Source: Agrococcus sp. ARC_14
GTDB lineage: Bacteria; Actinomycetota; Actinomycetes; Actinomycetales; Microbacteriaceae
Reading direction: 5' to 3'
Assembly (NCBI RefSeq): GCF_022436485.1
Contig: NZ_JAKUDO010000001.1
Coordinates: 310,001-374,000, forward strand
DNA: 64,000 nucleotides
Made by a program: the position numbers and the translations under genes. The notes below the pieces were generated by a model that was not told the DNA's origin, did no database searches, and saw only the letters and a program-made list of their open reading frames with translations. This document shows, piece by piece, positions 1 through 8,295 of the stretch; the first letter of the stretch is position 1; each line of letters opens with the position of its first letter.

Positions 1-276
1 GATGCGGGAGGCCTCACGGGAGGGTGCGGATGCGCTGGTCGCCCCGGCGGGTGCCGCCCGTTCGTTCACGGTCGTCGGCGCCTCCGAGGAGGCCGGGGCC
101 TGGGCGGGCGTCGAGCCGCCCTCGCGGGATCGGGCGCTCTGCACCGCGACGCGCTGCAAGGGAGTCAGCTTCGGACCGAAGAGGTCGCTGCGCAGCGAGT
201 AGAGCACGATGAAGATGAACAGCCACAGCAGGGCGAGGAAGCCGATCCTGATGATGATGAGGGTGAGTTCGCTCAC
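1..276 (-). CDS. fhaB: FHA-domain protein FhaB, N-terminal part (cut by window start)
   Basis: The reading frame opens with GTG at 276 and runs off the window at position 1, so only about 92 N-terminal residues are visible. They show one hydrophobic membrane segment (about residues 5-27) followed by RSDLFGPKLTP and a low-complexity Ala/Ser/Pro linker. This matches the N-terminus of actinobacterial FhaB (FipA), a membrane-anchored protein whose C-terminal FHA domain binds phosphothreonine and takes part in control of cell division and wall synthesis downstream of Ser/Thr kinases. The FHA domain lies outside the window. The start overlaps the stop of fhaA (GTGA), so translation is probably coupled, and the usual fhaA-fhaB-pstP-rodA-pbpA-pknAB cluster is expected beyond the left edge. 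Confidence 0.8.
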   Translation of the reverse strand, partial: MSELTLIIIRIGFLALLWLFIFIVLYSLRSDLFGPKLTPLQRVAVQSARSREGGSTPAQAPASSEAPTTVNERAAPAGATSASAPSREASRI

Positions 277-950
277 GCTTGCTCCTTCGACTGAGCCAGC
301 AGGCGGTAGACGATCCGCGTGGCACCGATGTCGATGATCGAGTCGGGCTCCAGGAGCGCGCTCTTGAGCGCCCTGCCGTTGAGCGTGGTGCCGTTGGTGG
401 AGCCGAGGTCGCTCACCTGGGCGCGGCTGCCGTCCCAGATGATCTCGGCGTGCTTGCGCGAGGCTCCGGCGTCGTCGACCGTGATCTCGGCGTCCGAGCC
501 GCGGCCGATGACCGTGCTGCCCTTGCGCAGCTTGTAGCGCTTGCCCTTGATGTCGACGACCGCCGTCCAGACGACCTCGCCGGCCTCCGTGTCGGAGCGG
601 ATCTCGAGCATCCCGGTGGTGATGCCCTCGTCGGGTTCGAGCCCGAGGTCGATCGGGCCGGGGAACGAGTAGCCGGACTGCCGCGCGTGCGTCTGCAGCG
701 TGCCGGTCAGCTCATCGAGGAGCGAGTCGCCGAGGCGGCGGAGCTTCTGGAAGTCGGCGGGCGACAGTCGCACGGTCAGGTGGTTCGGCACCAGGATGCG
801 ATCGCGGGAGACCACGCTCGCCTGGGTGTCGAGCTCGCGCTTGAGCGCGCTGGCGATCTCCACCGGCTCGACGCCGGAGCGGAAGGTCTTGGCGAAGGCG
901 CCGTTGACGGCCTTCTCCAGACCGCGTTCGATCGAATCGAGAATTCCCAT
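273..950 (-). CDS. fhaA: FHA-domain protein FhaA (DUF3662 + FHA)
   Basis: A 225-residue protein starting MGILDSIERG, the typical FhaA start. The N-terminal half (about 1-115) is the DUF3662 domain. The C-terminal half carries an FHA domain with the core motifs VIGRG, SRKHAE and LGSTNGT, whose Arg, Ser, His and Asn bind phosphothreonine. FhaA is a cytoplasmic adaptor of the PknA/PknB kinases. I chose ATG at 950 rather than an in-frame GTG at 962 because GGGAGGTGA lies 8 nt upstream of 950, and the upstream GTG is part of that ribosome-binding site. The gene overlaps fhaB and is divergent from the tRNA-Leu gene. Confidence 0.9.
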   Translation of the reverse strand: MGILDSIERGLEKAVNGAFAKTFRSGVEPVEIASALKRELDTQASVVSRDRILVPNHLTVRLSPADFQKLRRLGDSLLDELTGTLQTHARQSGYSFPGPIDLGLEPDEGITTGMLEIRSDTEAGEVVWTAVVDIKGKRYKLRKGSTVIGRGSDAEITVDDAGASRKHAEIIWDGSRAQVSDLGSTNGTTLNGRALKSALLEPDSIIDIGATRIVYRLLAQSKEQA

Positions 951-1044
951 GGTGTGCTTCACCTCCCTTCAGCCGCCGTTAGCGTACCCGGCGCGGCTAG
1001 GAACCTGATATTCTCGTCAAGTTGCCCGGGTGAAGCCGGGCTGC

Positions 1045-1128
1045 GCGCGAGTGGCGGAATTGGCAGACGCGCTGGCTTCAGGTGCCAGTGTCCGCAAGGA
1101 CGTGGGGGTTCAAGTCCCCCCTCGCGCA
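1045..1128 (+). tRNA. tRNA-Leu (anticodon CAG)
   Basis: An 84-nt class II tRNA. The acceptor stem pairs GCGCGAG (1045-1051) with CTCGCGC (1121-1127), with discriminator A at 1128. The anticodon stem CTGGC/GCCAG (1072-1076, 1084-1088) encloses a 7-nt loop with CAG at 1079-1081. A long variable arm and the T-arm GGGGGTTCAAGTCCCCC follow. The 3' CCA is not encoded. It reads the CUG codon, the main leucine codon in this high-GC genome. A strong terminator follows directly. Confidence 0.95.
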
Positions 1129-1133
1129 CGATT

Positions 1134-1160
1134 GGCCCCGGGCTCCACCCCGGGGCCTTT
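1134..1160 (+). terminator. Rho-independent terminator of tRNA-Leu
   Basis: Perfect 8-bp stem GGCCCCGG (1134-1141) / CCGGGGCC (1150-1157), 8-nt loop, then TTT. It lies 5 nt after the tRNA 3' end. Confidence 0.8.
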
Positions 1161-1213
1161 CGCATGCCCGGGGCGCCGCCGTCCCCGGATGACGACCGAT
1201 TCGCGATCCGTCT

Positions 1214-1260
1214 CGAATCGAGGACCCACGGTCTTCAACCGGTGACGCGCCCTCGATTCG
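1214..1260. repeat. 10-bp inverted repeat between tRNA-Leu and the alcohol dehydrogenase gene
   Basis: CGAATCGAGG (1214-1223) and CCTCGATTCG (1251-1260) can form a hairpin with a 27-nt loop. It lies about 70 nt past the stop of the minus-strand dehydrogenase gene and may act as a weak terminator. No T-run follows. The rest of 1161-1330 shows no gene. Confidence 0.4.
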
Positions 1261-1330
1261 ATGTGCGAAGGCCCGGCTGGATCAGGACGGATGCGGGTGG
1301 CAGCGGCGCGTAGCAGGGGAAGGCTGCCGA

Positions 1331-2503
1331 TCAGGGCTCGAGCACGACCTTGATGCAGCCGTCCTCCTTCTTCTGGAAGGTCTCGTACATCTCGGGTGCG
1401 CGATCGAGCGGCACGCGATGCGTCACCAGGTCCTCGACGCCGAGCGGGTCGGAGGCGTCCTCGACGATCGGCAGGAGGGTGTCGCGCCAGGACTGCACAT
1501 TGCACTGGCCCATACGGATCGCGACCTGCTTGTCGAAGAGGGTCATCATCGGGATGGGGTCGGCCGTGCCGACGTAGACACCGCTGAGGGAGACGGTGCC
1601 GCCTCGTCGCACGGCGTCGAACGAGGTCATGAGCGCCGAGAGGCGGTCGAGCCCGGCCTGCTGCATCATCGGCTTCGCCAGCGCATCGGGCAGCAGGCCG
1701 ACGATCGCCTGCGCGGTGGCGGCCCCGGTCGAGCCGTGCGCCTCCATGCCGACGGCATCGACGATCGAGTCGGGGCCGCGACCCTCGGTGGCCTCGCGCA
1801 GCGCCTCGGTGGCGCCTTCCATGTCGAGCGTCTCGATGCCGTGGCGCTCGGCCATGGCGCGACGCTCGGGCACGGGGTCGACGGCGAGCACGCGGTGGCC
1901 GAGGTGGCGCCCGATCCGGGCGGCGAACTGGCCGACGGGGCCGAGCCCCAGCACGGCCAAGGTGCCGCCCTCGGGCACAGCGGCGAAGGCGACGCCCTGC
2001 CAGGCGGTGGGCAGGATGTCGCTGAGGAAGAGGTAGCGGTCGTCGGGCAGCTCCTGCCCGACCTTGGTGGCGTTGAAGTCGGCGAGCGGCACGCGCAGAC
2101 GCTCTGCCTGGCCGCCCGGCACGGAGCCGTAGAGCGAGGTGTAGCCGTAGAGGGCGGCCCCGGTGCCCTGGTCGCGGTTCTGGGTGGTCTCGCACTGGGT
2201 CGTGAGTCCTCGGGCGCACATGAAGCAGTCGCCGCAGGCGATCACGAACGGGATGACGACGCGGTCGCCGGGCGTCAGTCCGGTGACGCCGGCGCCGACC
2301 TCCTCGACGACCCCCATGGTCTCGTGCCCCAGCACGTCGCCCTTGGCGAGGAAGGGGCCGAAGAGCTCGTAGAGGTGCAGGTCGGAGCCGCAGATCGCGG
2401 CGGACGTCACGCGGATGACGACGTCGGTGGGCTGCTCGATGCGCGGATCCGGCACCTCCTCGACGGTGACCGTGCGCTTGGACTGCCAGGTGAGTGCTCG
2501 CAT
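1331..2503 (-). CDS. Zinc-dependent alcohol dehydrogenase (medium-chain, GroES-like)
   Basis: A 390-residue medium-chain dehydrogenase starting MRALTWQSKR. The N-terminal GroES-like domain has the catalytic zinc ligands C38, H60 and E61 (AAICGSDLH, GHE). The structural zinc loop has C90, C93, C96 and C104. A Rossmann fold with GLGPVG binds NAD(P). Length and the insertion after the Rossmann fold resemble the glutathione-independent formaldehyde dehydrogenase/FdhA-like subgroup, but the substrate cannot be told from sequence. I chose ATG 2503 because the frame upstream of it is low-complexity and overlaps the terminator hairpin of the preceding gene. Transcribed alone or after the transporter gene. 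Confidence 0.85.
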   Translation of the reverse strand: MRALTWQSKRTVTVEEVPDPRIEQPTDVVIRVTSAAICGSDLHLYELFGPFLAKGDVLGHETMGVVEEVGAGVTGLTPGDRVVIPFVIACGDCFMCARGLTTQCETTQNRDQGTGAALYGYTSLYGSVPGGQAERLRVPLADFNATKVGQELPDDRYLFLSDILPTAWQGVAFAAVPEGGTLAVLGLGPVGQFAARIGRHLGHRVLAVDPVPERRAMAERHGIETLDMEGATEALREATEGRGPDSIVDAVGMEAHGSTGAATAQAIVGLLPDALAKPMMQQAGLDRLSALMTSFDAVRRGGTVSLSGVYVGTADPIPMMTLFDKQVAIRMGQCNVQSWRDTLLPIVEDASDPLGVEDLVTHRVPLDRAPEMYETFQKKEDGCIKVVLEP

Positions 2504-2550
2504 GCCCGCGACGCTACGCGCTTGGGGTACAAAACGGAACCCACTGCCCG

Positions 2551-2598
2551 CACAGACGGATGCGCCCCCGCCCGAGGGCAGGAGCGCATCCGTCTGTG
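2551..2598 (-). terminator. Terminator hairpin downstream of the MHS transporter gene
   Basis: Perfect 15-bp stem CACAGACGGATGCGC (2551-2565) / GCGCATCCGTCTGTG (2584-2598) with an 18-nt loop, starting 6 nt past the transporter stop codon. No strong T-run, as is common in high-GC actinobacteria. Confidence 0.75.
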
Positions 2599-2603
2599 CA
2601 CCG

Positions 2604-4082
2604 TCAGCTGCTGCTGCGGCCTCCACCGCCCGAGGGCAGCTGGCCGTCGACCAGCTCGTGGTTCGGGTCGTTCACCTTGCCGATGAGATCTTCGCCGATC
2701 GCGATGCGATCGACGTCGTCATCGCCGGGCACGACATCGCCGCGCAGGCTGCGGCCGGCGGTCTCGTTGAAGGTCCAGATCGCGATGAGGCCGATGATGC
2801 CCGCGGCCGTCATGTAGAAGCCGGGCACGAGCGTCGACCCCGTGCTCTGGATGAGCGACTCGTTGATGAGGCCAGCGGGCCCGCCCAGCAGCGACGTCGC
2901 GACGTTGTAGCCGAGCGCGAAGCCCGCGTAGCGGACCGTCGTCGGGAACAGCGCGGGCAGCGTTGCCGAGATGTTGCACAGCAGCATCACCAGGAAGATG
3001 CCGAAGATCGCCAGGCCCAGCACCTGCAGGAACACATTGCCCGTGTTGAGCAGCAGGATCGCCGGTATCGAGAAGAGCGTGAAGCCGACGGCTGCGATGA
3101 GCAGCACCGGCCGCCTGCCGATCCGGTCGGTCAGGGCACCGAGCGGCACGATCACCGCCATCATCACCAGCTGCACGCCGACGAGCATGAGCCCGGACTG
3201 CGTCGCATCCATGTCGAGGGAGGTGGTGAGGAACGTCGGCATGTAGGTCAGCACGAGGTAGAACGCGGTGTTGATGAGGATCGTGATGCCCATGATCTTC
3301 AGCAGCTGCTTCGGCTGCTTCGTGACGACGTCGCGCAGCACCTGCCATGCGCTCGTGCGGGTGTCCTGCGCCTGCGCCTCCTTGAAGGTGTCGGAGTCGT
3401 GCAGCTTCGAGCGCATCAGCAGCGCGACGATGCCGAGCGGCAGGGTCAGCAGGAACGGCAGGCGCCACCAGCCGGCCTCCATGCCCTCGGGGCCGACGAT
3501 GAACTCGAGACCCGTGACGAGGATCGCCGCGAGTGAGAAGCCCAGCAGCGTGCCGAACTCCAGGAACGAGCCCCAGAAGCCGCGGCGGTCGTCGGGCGCG
3601 TGCTCAGCCATGTAGACGGCGGCGCCGGCGTACTCGCCGCCCGCCGAGAAGCCCTGCACCATGCGCAGCAGGAACAGCAGGATCGGGGCGAGCCAGCCGA
3701 CCTGCTCGAAGGTGGGCAGGATGCCGATCGCGGCGGTCGCGAGCGAGATCATCAGGATCGTGAAGACGAGCACCTTCTGGCGCCCGATGCGGTCGCCGAG
3801 CGGCCCGAGCACCGCGCCGCCGATGGGGCGGATGAGGAACGACACCGCGAAGCCGAGGAGCGCCCACAGCACGGCGTCGTCGGAGCCGCCGAAGATCTGG
3901 CTCGCCAGATGCACGGTGAGGTAGCCGTAGATGCCGTAGTCGAACCATTCGATGGCGTTGCCCGCCATCGCGCCCATGACCGACTTCCTGACGGTCGTGC
4001 GCTGGATGGGCGAGAGGTCGAGCTCGCGCGTGATGGGCGGTGGTTCGTGCGGCGGATTCGCCGCTGCTGTCTGCTCGGTCAT
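2604..4082 (-). CDS. MFS transporter, MHS (proline/betaine-type) family
   Basis: A 492-residue polytopic membrane protein with about 12 hydrophobic segments. The first loop contains GNAIEWFDYGIYGYL, characteristic of the metabolite:H+ symporter (MHS) family that includes ProP (proline, betaine, ectoine), KgtP and ShiA. The DRIGRR/DRIGRQ loop motifs after TM2 and TM8 are present. ATG 4082 is preceded by AAGGGA. It follows the M20 peptidase and the ectoine-hydrolase-like gene on the same strand (74-nt gap) and ends at a strong hairpin, so it is probably the uptake system for their substrate. ProP-like ectoine uptake is an inference from the neighbours. Confidence 0.85.
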   Translation of the reverse strand: MTEQTAAANPPHEPPPITRELDLSPIQRTTVRKSVMGAMAGNAIEWFDYGIYGYLTVHLASQIFGGSDDAVLWALLGFAVSFLIRPIGGAVLGPLGDRIGRQKVLVFTILMISLATAAIGILPTFEQVGWLAPILLFLLRMVQGFSAGGEYAGAAVYMAEHAPDDRRGFWGSFLEFGTLLGFSLAAILVTGLEFIVGPEGMEAGWWRLPFLLTLPLGIVALLMRSKLHDSDTFKEAQAQDTRTSAWQVLRDVVTKQPKQLLKIMGITILINTAFYLVLTYMPTFLTTSLDMDATQSGLMLVGVQLVMMAVIVPLGALTDRIGRRPVLLIAAVGFTLFSIPAILLLNTGNVFLQVLGLAIFGIFLVMLLCNISATLPALFPTTVRYAGFALGYNVATSLLGGPAGLINESLIQSTGSTLVPGFYMTAAGIIGLIAIWTFNETAGRSLRGDVVPGDDDVDRIAIGEDLIGKVNDPNHELVDGQLPSGGGGRSSS

Positions 4083-4156
4083 TGCCGTGTCCCTTCTGGA
4101 TGCTGCCTTGGGGTCGTGCTTCAGAGTCGTGCGGTCATGCGGTCGTGCGTGGTGCT

Positions 4157-5437
4157 TCAGGCGATGATGGTGTGGGTGCGCAGGGTGGCCCGCGCATCGT
4201 GCAGGTGCACGAGCATGCGAGTGTACGCGCGTGCAGCCGTCGCGAGATGCGAGATGCGCACGCGCTCGTCGGGCTGATGGGCCTGGCCGGTGATGTCGCC
4301 GGGGCCCAGGATGATCGTCGGGCAGCCGTGCTGGCGGGCGATGAATCCTCCCTCGCACGCAGCCGTCCAGGCCTCGATCGGCCCCGCCTCGCCCTCGGCC
4401 TGGAGCGCCTCGACGGCGGTGGCGACGAGCGGATGCGTCGGGTCGGTCTCGAACCCTGGCATCTCCATCAGCAGGCTCGCCTCAGCGGTGCACCCGAGCA
4501 GGCCGATCGCGTGGGCGATCCCCGCCTCCAGCTGCGCGAGCGCCTCCTGACCGGTCTCGCCCGGCATGAGCCTGCGGTCGACGAGCAGGCTGCAGCGGTC
4601 GGGCACGATCGACGTGCCGTGGCCGCCCTCGATGCGACCGACGTTCCAGGTGGCCGATCCCAGCAGCCCCGACGCACCCGCGCGCATCCGCTCATGGTCG
4701 CCTGCGATCCAGGTTGCGATGCGAGCTGCAGTCGTGATGGCGCTCGCGCCGTCCTCGGGGCGGCCGGCGTGGGCCGCCCTGCCGGTGACCTCGATCTCGA
4801 GGTTGGCGGCGCCGCGGCAGGCGATCACGACCGCCATGTCGGTCGGCTCGGCGACGATGCACGCGAGGTAGCGGCCCGGCTCGGCGGCGTCTGCCGAGGC
4901 GATGTGCGCCTGGATGCCGGTCGCGAGATCCTCCTCGTCGACCGTCACGAGCAGCTCGATCGGCAGGTCGGGGCGCACGTGGTTGACGGCGGCGATCGCC
5001 TGCAGCGCTGCCGCGATGCCGCCCTTCATGTCGGCGGCGCCGCGGCCGGTCAGCCAGCCATCGGCAACGCGCGGGCTGAAGGGGTCTGCGACCCAGCCCT
5101 CGCCCGCTGGCACGACGTCGCTGTGGCCCAGCAGCAGCACCGCGGGGTGCTCAGGCGTGGCGTCGGGACCGAAGCGGATCGAGAGATTGGGCCGCTTCGG
5201 GGCCACCATCGTGCGCTTCGTGCGCCCGCCCAGGCGCGAGGCGATCGTCTCCAGCACGCGCACCGTGACGAGCTCGGTGCCGCCGGGGTTCTCGCTCGCA
5301 GCGAGGATGAGCGACGAGGCGTCGGCCACGATCGTGGCGTCCTCGATCAGTGCGAGCGCGCGCTGCAGCTCGCCCTCCTTGTCGTGCTCGCTCTCGCCCT
5401 CGTGCTCGGTCTCGGGGCGACCCGACGCATCCGTCAT
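4157..5437 (-). CDS. M20-family amidohydrolase (ArgE/DapE/DoeB2-like deacetylase)
   Basis: A 426-residue zinc amidohydrolase of peptidase family M20. Visible metal-site motifs are GHSDVVP (H105, D107), ADMKGG (D136), VDEED (general base E168 with E169) and the C-terminal GQAHQPDE histidine. A dimerisation domain sits between. Family members remove N-acyl groups from amino acids. Its ATG overlaps the stop of the DoeA-like gene (ATGA), so the two are translationally coupled. In that context the likely substrate is N-acetyl-L-2,4-diaminobutyrate, the product of ectoine ring opening, as for DoeB2-type enzymes. General ArgE/DapE-like N-acyl hydrolysis is the alternative. About 30 acidic residues precede the domain. 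Confidence 0.75.
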   Translation of the reverse strand: MTDASGRPETEHEGESEHDKEGELQRALALIEDATIVADASSLILAASENPGGTELVTVRVLETIASRLGGRTKRTMVAPKRPNLSIRFGPDATPEHPAVLLLGHSDVVPAGEGWVADPFSPRVADGWLTGRGAADMKGGIAAALQAIAAVNHVRPDLPIELLVTVDEEDLATGIQAHIASADAAEPGRYLACIVAEPTDMAVVIACRGAANLEIEVTGRAAHAGRPEDGASAITTAARIATWIAGDHERMRAGASGLLGSATWNVGRIEGGHGTSIVPDRCSLLVDRRLMPGETGQEALAQLEAGIAHAIGLLGCTAEASLLMEMPGFETDPTHPLVATAVEALQAEGEAGPIEAWTAACEGGFIARQHGCPTIILGPGDITGQAHQPDERVRISHLATAARAYTRMLVHLHDARATLRTHTIIA

Positions 5438-6612
5438 GCAGACTCCTTCACGATCAGCTCGCGCGGGGCAGTGGTGAGCACCTCTGCGCCCGACTCGGTG
5501 ATGGCGAGCGACTCGCTCAGCTCGCAGCCGTAGCCCAACATCCACATGCCGGCGATCACGTGCAGGCACATGCCAGGCTCGATGACCGTCTGCTCGTCGC
5601 CGCGGATGGACACGGTGCGCTCGCCCCAGTCGGGCGGGTAGCCGATGCCGATCGAGTAGCCGAGGCGGGAGGGCTTCTCGATGCCCTCCTTGCTGATGTG
5701 CGCCTGCCAGATGCTGTGCACCTCGGCGACCGTGCGGCCCGGCTGCAGGCCGTCGATCACGAGCTGCAGGCCCTCTGCGGTCACGCTCGCGAGGCGCGCG
5801 AGGCGGTCGCTCGGCCTGCCGAGCACGAGGGTGCGGGCGAGCGGTGCGTGGTAGCGGCGGTGCGCGCCGGCGAGCTCGATCGAGACGGCCTCGGATGCGT
5901 CGAGTCGGCGGGCGCTGAAGGTCATGTGCGGGGTGTCGGCCGACTCGCCAGCCGGCAGCATCGGCACGATCGCGGGATAGTCGCCCTCCGCGCCTTCGAC
6001 GCCGGTGGCCTGGGCGAGCTGGATCGCAGCGGCGATGTCGTTGAGACGCGCACCCGCGGCGACCGCGTCGATGCCGGCCTGCATGGCGGCCGAGGCGACC
6101 ATGCCCGCCTTGCGCATGAGGCCGAGCTCATAGGGGCTCTTGACGAGCCGCACCCAGTTGACGAGATCGTGGGCGTCGACCAGCTGCCACGCGGGGAGGC
6201 CCCGCTGCAGCGCGAGGAAGGAGCGCACCGAAAGGAAGTGCGCCTCACCCTCGTAGCCGATGCGGCCGCGCCCGCCGAAGCCGTGCGCGCGCAGCTGCTC
6301 TGCCGCCCAGTCGAAGGGGTGCACGTCGCGCTGGTGCACGAGCGACTCCGGGTAGCCGAGGATGCGCTCGCGAGGCGTCGCGTCGGCGGTGCGATGGGCG
6401 CCGCCGGCATCCATCTCGCGCATGATCAGCAGCGGCTCCGCCGCGAGCGGCACGAACAGCAGCTGCGGCATGTAGAACGACCAGGCGTCGTACCCGGTGA
6501 GGTAGTGCAGGTTGGCCGGGTCGACGACGACGAGGCCATCGAGTCCGCTGCGAGCCATCCGCGCACGCGTGCGCTGGAGCCGGTCCGCGAACTCCTCGGG
6601 GCTGGGCCGCAC
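5434..6612 (-). CDS. doeA: M24 creatinase-like hydrolase, probable ectoine hydrolase DoeA/EutD
   Basis: A 392-residue protein with the two-domain creatinase/prolidase layout and a C-terminal pita-bread fold. It shares long stretches with Halomonas DoeA as I remember it: LTGYDAWSFY, GDYPAIVP, PPDWGER, and the regular spacing between them. Where metal-dependent M24 peptidases have two metal-binding aspartates (DxG...SD), this protein reads ELAGAHRRYHAP, so the dinuclear metal site is lost, as in creatinase and DoeA. DoeA opens the ectoine ring to N-acetyl-2,4-diaminobutyrate. GTG 6612 is chosen because GAGGAGG lies 4-5 nt upstream. Coupled to an M20 deacetylase and an MHS transporter. The alternative is an Xaa-Pro peptidase paralogue of unknown substrate. 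Confidence 0.7.
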   Translation of the reverse strand: MRPSPEEFADRLQRTRARMARSGLDGLVVVDPANLHYLTGYDAWSFYMPQLLFVPLAAEPLLIMREMDAGGAHRTADATPRERILGYPESLVHQRDVHPFDWAAEQLRAHGFGGRGRIGYEGEAHFLSVRSFLALQRGLPAWQLVDAHDLVNWVRLVKSPYELGLMRKAGMVASAAMQAGIDAVAAGARLNDIAAAIQLAQATGVEGAEGDYPAIVPMLPAGESADTPHMTFSARRLDASEAVSIELAGAHRRYHAPLARTLVLGRPSDRLARLASVTAEGLQLVIDGLQPGRTVAEVHSIWQAHISKEGIEKPSRLGYSIGIGYPPDWGERTVSIRGDEQTVIEPGMCLHVIAGMWMLGYGCELSESLAITESGAEVLTTAPRELIVKESA

Positions 6613-6659
6613 CGCGCCTCCTCTTCTCTGTGTCGACACCCTACGACAGGGCAGGCGCG

Positions 6660-7241
6660 TCAGCTGCGCAGCGGCACGAAGGCATAGCGACCGGAATCGT
6701 GACGGATGCGTGTGCGTCCTGCTGACAGGTCGACGACCGTCATGCGCCCCGCGATCGGGGCGACCATGCGGCCCCCGTCCGCCAGCTGCGCGACGAGCGC
6801 GTCGGGCATGCGCCCGAAGTCGGCGGAGACGAGGATGCGGTCCCACGGCTCGTCGTCGGGCAGGCCCAGGATGCCCGGGGTGGCTTGGCGGATGCGCGCG
6901 CCGGTGCCGTGCGCGGTGAGGTTGGCGTTGCCCTGCTCGACGAGCTGCGGCACGAGCTCGACGCCGGTGGTCTCGGCGCCGAGCGCCGCGAGGATCGCGG
7001 TGGTCCAGCCGGAGCCCGCGCCGACATCGAGGGTGCGGTGGCCCGGCCGGGCGTCGAGCAGCTCGAGCATGCGGGCGACGGTGGAGGGCTGGGAGTTGGT
7101 GGCATCCCAGCCGATGCCGATGGGGCGGTCGACGTCGGCGAGCTGCCGCACGCTGGGCGGCAGGAAGGCGCGGCGCTCGGCGGTGCGCATCGCTGCGCGC
7201 ACGCGCTCGACCGCATCGGGTGCCACGGGGAGCTCGTTCAT
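6660..7241 (-). CDS. Protein-L-isoaspartate O-methyltransferase-like protein
   Basis: A 193-residue SAM-dependent methyltransferase starting MNELPVAPDA. Motif I is LDVGAGSGWTTAIL (about 80-93), followed by GVELVPQLVEQG. The N-terminal half has RRAFLPPS and IGIGWDATNSQPS, corresponding to the Pcm substrate loop (usually ISQP). Pcm enzymes methylate isoaspartate to start repair of damaged proteins. The actinobacterial version is slightly shorter than E. coli Pcm (208 aa). It lies 47 nt upstream of the doeA-like gene on the same strand. No clear ribosome-binding site precedes ATG 7241. Confidence 0.75.
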   Translation of the reverse strand: MNELPVAPDAVERVRAAMRTAERRAFLPPSVRQLADVDRPIGIGWDATNSQPSTVARMLELLDARPGHRTLDVGAGSGWTTAILAALGAETTGVELVPQLVEQGNANLTAHGTGARIRQATPGILGLPDDEPWDRILVSADFGRMPDALVAQLADGGRMVAPIAGRMTVVDLSAGRTRIRHDSGRYAFVPLRS

Positions 7242-7264
7242 GCGGCGAGGGTACTGCGGCGTCC

Positions 7265-7381
7265 GGTCTCGTGACGCCTGCCGCCCTGCGGGCGACGGGC
7301 TCCTCGACCTACGAGCTGCGGGGTGGCGCGCTGCCGTTGGTCGAGGAGCGCGCGGCCGCAGGCCGCGCGCGTCACGAGACC
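7265..7381. repeat. Nested palindromic intergenic repeat (GGTCTCGTGACG family)
   Basis: Outer arms GGTCTCGTGACG (7265-7276) and CGTCACGAGACC (7370-7381) are perfect 12-bp inverted repeats. Inner arms GCTCCTCGACC (7299-7309) and GGTCGAGGAGC (7339-7349) are perfect 11-bp repeats. A half copy occurs at 16320-16369. The gap 7242-7539 contains no convincing gene. Confidence 0.8.
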
Positions 7382-7387
7382 AAGAAG

Positions 7388-7464
7388 AAGCGATGCGGAC
7401 TGGCACAGTGGCGCTTGCGCAAATGCAAGAGTTGGTGAAGGCGCCTGGTCGGTCCGCATCGCTT
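7388..7464. repeat. 13-bp inverted repeat
   Basis: AAGCGATGCGGAC (7388-7400) and GTCCGCATCGCTT (7452-7464) are perfect complements 51 nt apart, right after the nested palindrome and upstream of nothing in either direction (a minus-strand gene ends at 7540). Could form a terminator-like structure for that gene. Confidence 0.6.
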
Positions 7465-7539
7465 GCTTGACCGTGACTGTACGCCCGGCCCGACGCATCC
7501 GCAATGGTCTTCGGCTCGCCTGTGGACAGCCGCGCGAGG

Positions 7540-8295
7540 TCAGTCGGCGACGGCCACCTGCGGCTTGCGGATGCCGGGGTGCGACTTCGGGATGGCGGAG
7601 AAGAGCACCCAGCCCGAGAGCGCGACGCAGGCGATGATGAGCGGATAGGTGAGCGCCGCGCGCATGATCGCGAGCCAGGTCTCCTCGTCGAGCCACCACA
7701 GCACGCTGAAGACCACGACCCGGATGACGTACTGCAGCACCCAGATCCAGGAGGCGCGCTGGTACGCGCGCAGCAGCACCGGATCCTTGCGCCAGCGCAG
7801 CCTCGTGCCGATGATGCCGCCGACGATGAGCCCGAGGAACGGCCAGCCGATGACGATCGAGATCGTCCAGGCTAGGGCGCTCGCGGCGTTCGAGAGCAGC
7901 TGGATGAGGAAGAAGTTGCGCGCTTCGCCCGTGTAGTAGGCGACCATGGCGGCCAGCACGGTCATGAGCATGCCGATGAAGACGGCCCGCGGCTTGCGAC
8001 GCTGGACGAGCGCCGTGACCAGCGTCGCGGCGCTCGCGATCAACGACCAGATCACCGCGGTGAGCAACTCGCCGCCGCTCGCGATCCACGCGGCGAGGAA
8101 GGCGATGGGCGGGATGCTGCCCTCGATCGCCGCTCTGCCGCCGCCGAGCAGTCGTGAGAGCGACTCCTCGCGCGTCGGGTCGCCGTCGGCGTCGAAGCGG
8201 GAGTCGCCGAGGCCAGCGTCACCGAAGGCGGCGGGGACCAGGTCGTCAGCAGTGTCGTCGGGCGTCGGCACCGTGCCCGCGGCCTCGGCGCTCAT
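7540..8295 (-). CDS. DUF3159 membrane protein
   Basis: A 251-residue protein with an acidic N-terminal tail (about 1-45) and six to seven hydrophobic segments. The motifs GSIPPIAFL near residue 60 and GWPFLGLIVGGIIGT with RWRKDP near 155-170 mark the actinobacterial DUF3159 family, whose function is unknown. Its start overlaps the stop of the heme oxygenase gene (ATGA), which suggests co-translation. A link to heme or iron use is inference from position only. Confidence 0.8.
   Translation of the reverse strand: MSAEAAGTVPTPDDTADDLVPAAFGDAGLGDSRFDADGDPTREESLSRLLGGGRAAIEGSIPPIAFLAAWIASGGELLTAVIWSLIASAATLVTALVQRRKPRAVFIGMLMTVLAAMVAYYTGEARNFFLIQLLSNAASALAWTISIVIGWPFLGLIVGGIIGTRLRWRKDPVLLRAYQRASWIWVLQYVIRVVVFSVLWWLDEETWLAIMRAALTYPLIIACVALSGWVLFSAIPKSHPGIRKPQVAVAD

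Noticed and set aside
1418..3536. Long plus-strand open frames rich in His/Asp/Gln
   Set aside because: Opposite strand of the dehydrogenase and transporter genes, no ribosome-binding site, amino-acid make-up of a shadow frame.
7370..7470. Possible small RNA or riboswitch in the repeat-rich gap
   Set aside because: Only inverted repeats are visible, no known riboswitch pattern and no clear promoter.
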